Shown piece by piece: positions 37,606 through 43,804 of a stretch of DNA of 43,804 bases. The notes under the pieces were generated by a model. It was not told the DNA's origin. It ran no database searches and worked only from the letters and a program-made list of their open reading frames with translations. The position numbers were made by a program, and so were the translations under genes. Source of the DNA: Candidatus Aenigmatarchaeota archaeon (lineage in GTDB: Archaea > Aenigmatarchaeota > Aenigmatarchaeia > QMZS01); NCBI GenBank assembly GCA_030600555.1, contig JAUVLW010000007.1:1-43804 (forward strand), read 5' to 3'. Numbering within the stretch: the stretch's first letter is position 1; the number at the start of each line of letters is the position of its first letter.

Positions 37606-38490
37606 TTATTTAAGTGCAGTTTCGAGCTTCTCAATAAGGTCCTTGTTTCCAATATAAGTTGGAACTCTCTGGGTTATGCTCTCAGGTTTAACCTCAAGAA
37701 TTGAACCTTTTCCATTTGAAGAAGCTCCTCCAGCCTGTTTAATTACATAAGCCAAAGTATTGCTCTCAACCAACAATCTTAGTTTTCCATTTGGTTTTGT
37801 GACTAATTCAGGATAAGCAAAAATTCCCCCATAATGGAGTATCTGATTCATATCCCCAACAAAAGAGCCCCCATATCTTAACTTTTGACCATCTGCTTCA
37901 AGAGATTCTATATAACTTTTAAATTTAGGCAACCATTCTTTTTTAAGTCCTCCAACACTGTATAAAATTCCAGGCTCGGGAATTTTTATATTTTCAGCCC
38001 TTAAAACAAATCCCCTTTTAGTGTTTATAAATTCATTGACGCTGTTCGGAGTTGCATAAACCAAAGAAATCACAGACCCATATAAAATATACATCGCGGC
38101 AACCATGTTTTTTCCCTGTGTTGGCAAATCCTCTTTGTATATTCCAATTATAATTCCCACAGAATTATTGCTCTCAATATTTGAAGAACCGTCCAAGGGA
38201 TCTAAAGTAATGTTAAAGGTTCCGGTTTCATTTAATTTTACTACGTCAGGCTGCTCTTCTGAAACCAATGTTTTTACCATCCCGGATTCTCTTAGTTCAT
38301 TTGTAATGTACTGGTCAGCCCATTTATCAGCAACAAGTTGGATTTCGCCAAACACATTTTCAGTATCTGCTTTTCCTCTTCGATAAGGAAGTTCATCACT
38401 GACTACTTTTGCAACACGGCTTAATTTAAGAATTAAAGATGTGAGTTCGCTGTCAACATTTTCAAGATGTTTTTCTAAGGTCTTCGCCAT
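37606..38490 (-). CDS. fbp: class I fructose-1,6-bisphosphatase
   Basis: NITLDPLDGSSNIESNNSVGIIIGIY; LRYGGSFVGDMNQIL. Confidence 0.92.
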   Translation of the reverse strand: MAKTLEKHLENVDSELTSLILKLSRVAKVVSDELPYRRGKADTENVFGEIQLVADKWADQYITNELRESGMVKTLVSEEQPDVVKLNETGTFNITLDPLDGSSNIESNNSVGIIIGIYKEDLPTQGKNMVAAMYILYGSVISLVYATPNSVNEFINTKRGFVLRAENIKIPEPGILYSVGGLKKEWLPKFKSYIESLEADGQKLRYGGSFVGDMNQILHYGGIFAYPELVTKPNGKLRLLVESNTLAYVIKQAGGASSNGKGSILEVKPESITQRVPTYIGNKDLIEKLETALK

Positions 38491-38539
38491 AATATAGTTA
38501 ATTATTTAAAGTAACCTATCAACTATCATTCAATAGAAT

Positions 38540-38947
38540 TTATTGTTGCAATATCTGCAATTCCATCATGTGTTTCTGGATATTATCCTGCAATTCTTTT
38601 CTCCTCTCAACCACTTTAGGTAAAACAGCTTCCATATCCTTTATTTTTTCTTTTACGTGTTTATCAACTTCGGTCTTATCCATTTTCACAAAAAGTTTTC
38701 TTCCCACATTAACCAAAAAAGAATTATCATCTGTGATTGTTGAAGGAACCAAAATACCAGAACCTATTTTTGAGAAACCTTCTCCCGCAACCAAACCTTT
38801 TACATCTTTTCTGAGTTTTGCGGATTCCTTTATCTTGGAACTTATCACATCATACTGCATTGAAATCTGTTCAAATTCCTTATTTAACATTTCAATGTGC
38901 ATATAAATTTCCTGCGCTTTTTTCTGCAATTCTTCCTGATTTGCCAT
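38540..38947 (-). CDS. pfdA: prefoldin alpha subunit
   Basis: Coiled-coil/beta/coiled-coil with LVPSTITDDNSFLVNVGRKLFVKM. Confidence 0.88.
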   Translation of the reverse strand: MANQEELQKKAQEIYMHIEMLNKEFEQISMQYDVISSKIKESAKLRKDVKGLVAGEGFSKIGSGILVPSTITDDNSFLVNVGRKLFVKMDKTEVDKHVKEKIKDMEAVLPKVVERRKELQDNIQKHMMELQILQQ

Positions 38948-38998
38948 AATATTGTAAAATTAATAAAAGGTTATTATAGATATATATTAAGTATATAT

Positions 38999-39448
38999 AT
39001 GGTGGAAGAGTATGAAGTTGTTCCTATTACGCCTTTAAGAAAAATTGAGCAAAGACTTGAAAGAATTGAACATGGATCTCCAGGATATAATTCTGTTCTA
39101 AAAGACCTCGCGGAAATGATGAAAGAAAACCAGCGAACTGTTGACCATCTGATAAACACCAATGCTGAGCTTATCACAAATATAAGCGGATTATCAAATC
39201 ATCTTGGATCTCTTACAACAAAATTTAAGGAATTTATGGATAGTATAGAAGTTTCTGAAACTAGTGAAGAACCTGAAGAATGGTCAAAAATAAAAGATGG
39301 AAACCGTAAACTTGAGGAAACCAACCAGGAGCTTTTAGACAAACTAAGAAAAATGGAAAGAAAAATGAAACTTGCTTCACTAAGCAAATATTATTATTCC
39401 TCAAGAAATCAGGGTCAACCTCCAGCGCAACAACAGGAAAGTTATTAA
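38999..39448 (+). CDS. coiled-coil protein, unknown
   Basis: 149 aa; start MVEEYEVV at 38999; Q/P-rich tail. Confidence 0.7.
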   Translation: MVEEYEVVPITPLRKIEQRLERIEHGSPGYNSVLKDLAEMMKENQRTVDHLINTNAELITNISGLSNHLGSLTTKFKEFMDSIEVSETSEEPEEWSKIKDGNRKLEETNQELLDKLRKMERKMKLASLSKYYYSSRNQGQPPAQQQESY

Positions 39449-39465
39449 AGTCTTCTTAATTAATT

Positions 39466-39804
39466 ATGGCAGAAACTAAAAAAAAGGTGAATATAAATAT
39501 AGACCAGAATAAAGACAGTTTTTACGCAAATAATCTTGCGGTCTTTAATAATCCAACAGAATTTGTTTTGGACTTTGCGCAGGTAATTCCTAAAGTGGAT
39601 ATGATTCAGAACGAACAAATGATAAGCTACAACATTAAACACAATTCAATAATCCTCGAACCTAAACAGGCAAAAATATTCCTTAATTTGTTAAAAGAAA
39701 ATATTGACAAATATGAGCACAAATTCGGAAAAATCAAATTATTGAAGGGAGAAAAAGAGAAGAAAAAAGGCATGTCAAAGGGATTTTCTGATTACATTGA
39801 TTAA
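39466..39804 (+). CDS. DUF3467-like protein
   Basis: YANNLAVFNNPTEFVLDFAQVIP pattern. Confidence 0.8.
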   Translation: MAETKKKVNINIDQNKDSFYANNLAVFNNPTEFVLDFAQVIPKVDMIQNEQMISYNIKHNSIILEPKQAKIFLNLLKENIDKYEHKFGKIKLLKGEKEKKKGMSKGFSDYID

Positions 39805-39921
39805 GCCTTTTATTGGATATGCTCGTTCTCGGATAATACTCCTTTTTTCGAAGGAAAACAGCATATTTATTACTTAAACAGTACAAACGAGTTTTATTTA
39901 TATATATTTAAACTTATTATT

Positions 39922-40092
39922 ATGGGAAAAATGGAGAGATATAGTGGTGGATTTCCAGGCACTACTGAAGTATATGGTCCTGGATTATCAGAAGAATCAA
40001 CAAGAGATTCTAAAAAACAACCTTTCTATGGTTATGACTTTATAGATAATCTAATCGGAAATAAACCACCTTACAACCAAACTGGCGCCTAA
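39922..40092 (+). CDS. 56-aa small protein, unknown
   Basis: Manual translation MGKMERYSGGFPGTTEVYGPGLSEESTRDSKKQPFYGYDFIDNLIGNKPPYNQTGA*; TATA-like tract upstream. Confidence 0.5.
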   Translation: MGKMERYSGGFPGTTEVYGPGLSEESTRDSKKQPFYGYDFIDNLIGNKPPYNQTGA

Positions 40093-40126
40093 TATCCAAT
40101 TCAACAAAAAATATTCAATAGTTTAT

Positions 40127-40299
40127 TTATTCCACCACAGTTCCGATAAATTCCTTTCCATTTAGATAATTCTCAAAATTGCTCAGATTTTTTCCATTTA
40201 ATACAACCACTTTAAGTCCCAACTCTTCGCCTTTCTTTGCCGCAATTGGGTCGAAAGATAGCCCCCGACCGAAATAATAATTGGATTATTCTTTTCCAT
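40127..40299 (-). pseudogene. pyrH: internally deleted UMP kinase (pyrH) remnant
   Basis: N-terminal MEKNNPIIISVGG then, in another frame, SFDPIAAKKGEELGLKVVVLNGKNLSNFENYLNGKEFIGTVVE*; core of the kinase absent. Confidence 0.7.
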
Positions 40300-40300
40300 C

Positions 40301-41734
40301 TTAATCAAGTTCTCTTTTCAACAATTCCCTAATCTTTTTTACATCAGCGCCTCTTCTTGTTTTCTTCATTACATGCCCGATTAAATAATCCATTGATTTT
40401 AGTTCCCCATCAAGATAATCCTTTACTGCTCTCTTGTGTTCACTCACAACAATTCTCACAATTTTTGCCAACTGTTCATCTTCCAAAGGTTTTTCATAGT
40501 CCAAATCAATCAGGATTTTTTCAGGAGTTCTTACTCTTTTTCCATCTATATAATCCTTAACCATTTCCCTAACAATCAACTCAGCAATTTCATCGCTGAT
40601 TAAATACTGCTGCAATAAATCCAGTATTCTCCTCAACTGCCTGACATCTACAGGAACATCTTTTAGTTTGAGGTTGTGATAGTTCAAAGTCTTTTTTAAA
40701 TATTTTGCGAGCAACACCGCAGAAGCTTTTTCATTATGGGTCTCGCACATATACTCAAAATAATGGGTTAACTCGGGTTCTGTTAACAGAGTATCTATAA
40801 GTTCCTCGGACAAACCATATTTCAAAAATCTGTGTTTTTTCTTCCCGGGCAACTCCGGAAGTTTTGATTTTATTTTATTTAACAGTTCATCTGAAAGTTC
40901 AAACTTTGGCAAATCAGGTTCAAAAATATAACCATAATCCGCCTCTCCTTCTTTCTCTCTTGCGCTGCTGGTTGTTTTTGTTTTTTCATTCCACAGCCTT
41001 GTTTCCATTTTTACGTTCTGTATATTTTTCTGTCTTAATGCTTCATACCCAAGAGCTTTCTCAACTTCCTTTGCCCCGGAAACATTTTTTATCTCAACTC
41101 TTTGTCCGTATTTTTTTTCTGTTTTTAATCCGCCTTTGTAATCATATTTATCCTCGTATCTGATTGTGGAAATATTTGCGTCAATCCTCATATTTCCTTC
41201 CTTTTCAAGGTCAGAAACATAAATAAACTGCAAAATCTGCTGGAGTTTTTGCACAAATAATCTTGCTTCCCTCGGGCTTTTTAAATCAGGTTCTGTGACA
41301 ATTTCCACCAAAGGTGTTCCGCTCCGGTTATAATCCATTAAAGCGCAATCATCTTTTCGCACTATTCTTGCTGGGTCTTCTTCAATATGAACCCTTCTGA
41401 TTCTTATGTCTCTGTCTCCCACTCTTAATTTGCCATTTTGCGCAATAGGTATCTCATATTGGGTTATCTGAAAATTCTTCGCCAAATCCGGGTAAAAATA
41501 AGTTTTCCTTGAAAACATAAATTCCTTGTTTATCTCCAGTTCCAAAGCATAAGCTATTTTTAATGCCAGTTCTATTGCTTTCTCATTTAATACTGGCTTT
41601 GTTCCGGGGAATCCGAGGCATACGCCGCATACATTCTCATTTGGCTCTGCCTGCTTAGTGGAACAAGGACAGAATAGTTTTGTTTCTGTGTTTAACTGCA
41701 CATGAACCTCAAGACCAATCATTATCTCCTGCAT
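40301..41734 (-). CDS. gatB: Asp-tRNA(Asn)/Glu-tRNA(Gln) amidotransferase subunit B
   Basis: IGLEVHVQLNTETKLFCPCS, DYNRSGTPLVEIVTEPD, C-terminal YqeY-like domain. Confidence 0.96.
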   Translation of the reverse strand: MQEIMIGLEVHVQLNTETKLFCPCSTKQAEPNENVCGVCLGFPGTKPVLNEKAIELALKIAYALELEINKEFMFSRKTYFYPDLAKNFQITQYEIPIAQNGKLRVGDRDIRIRRVHIEEDPARIVRKDDCALMDYNRSGTPLVEIVTEPDLKSPREARLFVQKLQQILQFIYVSDLEKEGNMRIDANISTIRYEDKYDYKGGLKTEKKYGQRVEIKNVSGAKEVEKALGYEALRQKNIQNVKMETRLWNEKTKTTSSAREKEGEADYGYIFEPDLPKFELSDELLNKIKSKLPELPGKKKHRFLKYGLSEELIDTLLTEPELTHYFEYMCETHNEKASAVLLAKYLKKTLNYHNLKLKDVPVDVRQLRRILDLLQQYLISDEIAELIVREMVKDYIDGKRVRTPEKILIDLDYEKPLEDEQLAKIVRIVVSEHKRAVKDYLDGELKSMDYLIGHVMKKTRRGADVKKIRELLKRELD

Positions 41735-42652
41735 AATATTTAATAAATTAAACTATTTTTGGAATTCAACAACATATTATAATCTTAAAGAATTCAATTA
41801 ATCATCTATATATTTATCACTTTCAATAATAGCATTTTCTCTTATTAATCATCTAAGATAATAGACTCACTAAGTATGGTCTTTTCTCTCATTTCACCAC
41901 AAGAGAATAGTATTTATAATTTTATATTTATGGAAGATAAAGAAAGTAAGGGGTTATATGAAGAGTTCAGAATTCGGGATGGAAAATCCTATAATTGCAT
42001 CTTATGCAGAAATCCTGCAGAATATACGAGGTATGGATATACCTGGTGCGAAGAACATAAAAAAAATTTAGATAAAGAACCTGAAGATTTGGAAGAAATA
42101 ATAATTGAAAAATATGAAATTACTGGTGATTAACAATACCTTAAACCTAACAATATTATGCTCCTGAAAATAGGAAATAAAGATGTAAACTGCAAAATAA
42201 AATATAAAAAAACCCGCCACGCTTATCTTAAATTAAACCCAAATTATTGTCTTGAGATTACATTGCCTGATAACCGTCAGGTATCCATAGAAACTCTCTT
42301 AAAAGAAAAGCAAAACTGGCTGAAGAGAAAGGTTGGAGAACTTGAAAAATCAGTGAAGCTTTTCGAGGGGGACTCAGTTTATTACAAAGGAGAAAAATAT
42401 AGTGTGAATGTGATAAGGGATAAAAATTCAGGGATAAAAATATTTGATAATTCAATTGAAATATGCAAATTCGGGAAAAGAAAAAGTGAAAATATATTGC
42501 TTGAATTTCTCGCAGATGAAACCCTTGAATATGTTTCAGTCAAAGCAGAAGAATTCTCCAATATTTTCGGATTATATCCAAAATCTATTTCAATAAAAAA
42601 CCTCAGAAGTTTTGGGCACTGCAAAAGAGATGGAAAGATTTTCTTTAATTCC
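41638..42652. repeat. inverted repeat, left arm (1015 nt)
   Basis: Pairs with 42790-43804 at constant coordinate sum 85442, a few percent mismatches. Confidence 0.95.
41930..42133 (+). CDS. small zinc-finger-like protein (IR left copy)
   Basis: MEDKESKG...CILCRNPAEYTRYGYTWCEEHKKN; CxxC...CxxH; TATA-like tract upstream. Confidence 0.65.
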   Translation: MEDKESKGLYEEFRIRDGKSYNCILCRNPAEYTRYGYTWCEEHKKNLDKEPEDLEEIIIEKYEITGD

Positions 42653-43060
42653 AAATTAATCTGTCTCCCAGTCCCGCTTATTGATTATGTTGTGGCTCAT
42701 GAATTAGTTCACCTAAAACATTTCAATCATTCAAGAGATTTTAAACTGGGAGTTGAAAAAATACTTCCTAATTATCGGGAACTTGAGAGGGAATTAAAGA
42801 AAATCTTTCCATCTCTTTTGCAGTGCCCAAAACTTCTCAGATTTTTTATTGAAACTGATTTTGGATATAATCCGAAAATATTGGAGAATTCTTCTGCTTT
42901 GACTGAAACATATTCAAGGGTTTCATCACCGAGAAATTCAAGCAATATATTTTCACTTTTTCTCTTCCCGAATTTGTATATTTCAATTGAATTATCAAAT
43001 ATTTTTATCCCTGAATTTTTATCCCTCATCACATTCACACTATATTTTTCTCCTTTGTAA
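42158..43060 (+). CDS. YgjP/WLM-like (DUF45) metallopeptidase; C-terminal ~80 aa are read-through into the opposite arm
   Basis: VVAHELVHLKHFNHSRDFKLGVEKILPNYRELERELKKI; sequence beyond ~42800 is antisense of its own N-terminal half. Confidence 0.8.
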   Translation: MLLKIGNKDVNCKIKYKKTRHAYLKLNPNYCLEITLPDNRQVSIETLLKEKQNWLKRKVGELEKSVKLFEGDSVYYKGEKYSVNVIRDKNSGIKIFDNSIEICKFGKRKSENILLEFLADETLEYVSVKAEEFSNIFGLYPKSISIKNLRSFGHCKRDGKIFFNSKLICLPVPLIDYVVAHELVHLKHFNHSRDFKLGVEKILPNYRELERELKKIFPSLLQCPKLLRFFIETDFGYNPKILENSSALTETYSRVSSPRNSSNIFSLFLFPNLYISIELSNIFIPEFLSLITFTLYFSPL

Positions 43061-43284
43061 TAAACAGAATCCCCCTCAAAAAGCTTCACTGATTTTTCAA
43101 GTTCTCCAACCTTTCTCTTCAGCCAGTTTTGCTTTTCTTTTAAGAGAGTTTCTATGGATACCTGACGATTATCAGGCAATGTAATCTCAAGGCAATAATT
43201 TGGGTTTAATTTAAGATAAGCATGGCGGGTTTTTTTATATTTTATTTTGCAGTTTACATCTTTATTTCCTATTTTCAGGAGCAT
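42772..43284 (-). pseudogene. truncated second copy of YgjP-like gene lacking HExxH
   Basis: Same N-terminal ~165 aa as 42158 ORF, ends at IR junction before active site. Confidence 0.85.
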
Positions 43285-43308
43285 AATATTGTTAATTTCA
43301 AGGTATTG

Positions 43309-43512
43309 TTAATCAGCAGTAATTTCATATTTTTCAATTATCATTTCTTCTAAATCTTCAGGTTCTTTATCTAAATTATTTTTATGGTCTTCGCACCAGG
43401 TAAATCCATATTTCATATATTCTGCAGGATTTCTGCATAAGATGCAATTATAGGATTTTCCATCCCGAATTCTGAACTCTTCATATAACCCCTTACTTTC
43501 TTCATCTTCCAT
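43309..43512 (-). CDS. small zinc-finger-like protein (IR right copy)
   Basis: MEDEESKG...CILCRNPAEYMKYGFTWCEDHKNN. Confidence 0.65.
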   Translation of the reverse strand: MEDEESKGLYEEFRIRDGKSYNCILCRNPAEYMKYGFTWCEDHKNNLDKEPEDLEEMIIEKYEITAD

Positions 43513-43707
43513 AAATATAAAATTATAAATACTATTCTCTTGTGGTGAAATGAGAGAAAAGACCATACTTAGTGAGTCTATTATCTTGGATGATTAATAA
43601 GAGAAAATGCTATTATTGAAAGTGATAAATATATAGATGATTAATTGAATTCTTTAAGATTATAATATCTTGTTGAATTCCAAAAATTGTTTAATTTATT
43701 AAATATT

Positions 43708-43804
43708 ATGCAGGAGATAATGATGGGTCTTGAGGTTCATGTGCAGTTAAACACAGAAACAAAACTATTCTGTCCTTCTTCCACTAAGCAGGCAGAGCCA
43801 AATG
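43708..43804 (+). CDS. gatB: second gatB 5' end, truncated by window edge
   Basis: MQEIMMGLEVHVQLNTETKLFCPSSTKQAEPN; two nucleotide differences from 41734-41638. Confidence 0.9.
   Translation, partial: MQEIMMGLEVHVQLNTETKLFCPSSTKQAEPN

Larger units (their letters stand above)
42790..43804. repeat. inverted repeat, right arm (1015 nt, reaches window end)
   Basis: Reverse complement of 41638-42652. Confidence 0.95.

Noticed and set aside
42382-42654. Minus-strand 90-aa ORF
   Set aside because: Antisense of the YgjP-like gene; mirrors the false C-terminal tail created by the inverted repeat
41638-43804. Insertion-sequence with terminal inverted repeats
   Set aside because: Arms contain housekeeping gatB and short ORFs, no transposase; better explained by inverted duplication or chimera

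Overview
AT-rich archaeal chromosomal segment, apparently a whole contig because both ends stop inside repeats. By gene content it is probably a DPANN-type archaeon (inference): PolD DP2, histone-fold protein, Sec61-beta, EndA, Cbf5, RtcB, SBDS, prefoldin, polyprenyl synthase, His/Gly/Arg-tRNA synthetases and GatB, mixed with many unknown small membrane proteins. Two RNA genes are recognisable: RNase P RNA and a tRNA-Leu(CAA) whose 283-nt gene appears to carry three introns (D-loop, 37/38 and T-loop). That tRNA lies directly upstream of an archaemetzincin that has lost its zinc-binding active site, which overlaps endA, followed by cbf5. Other highlights: (i) a Ulp1/C48-like cysteine protease gene with C-terminal DDGLEF repeats, sitting between 24/25-nt direct repeats that duplicate the end of cbf5, which looks like an insertion scar; (ii) a tandem triplication of a ~5-TM protein; (iii) a pyrH (UMP kinase) remnant with N- and C-terminal pieces but no middle; (iv) a 1015-bp, gap-free, slightly diverged inverted repeat at the right end; (v) a 9-bp tandem repeat at the left end that continues an ORF encoding (SLK)n. 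No CRISPR array, IS transposase or rRNA was seen. All family calls are by-eye recognition; no database search was run.
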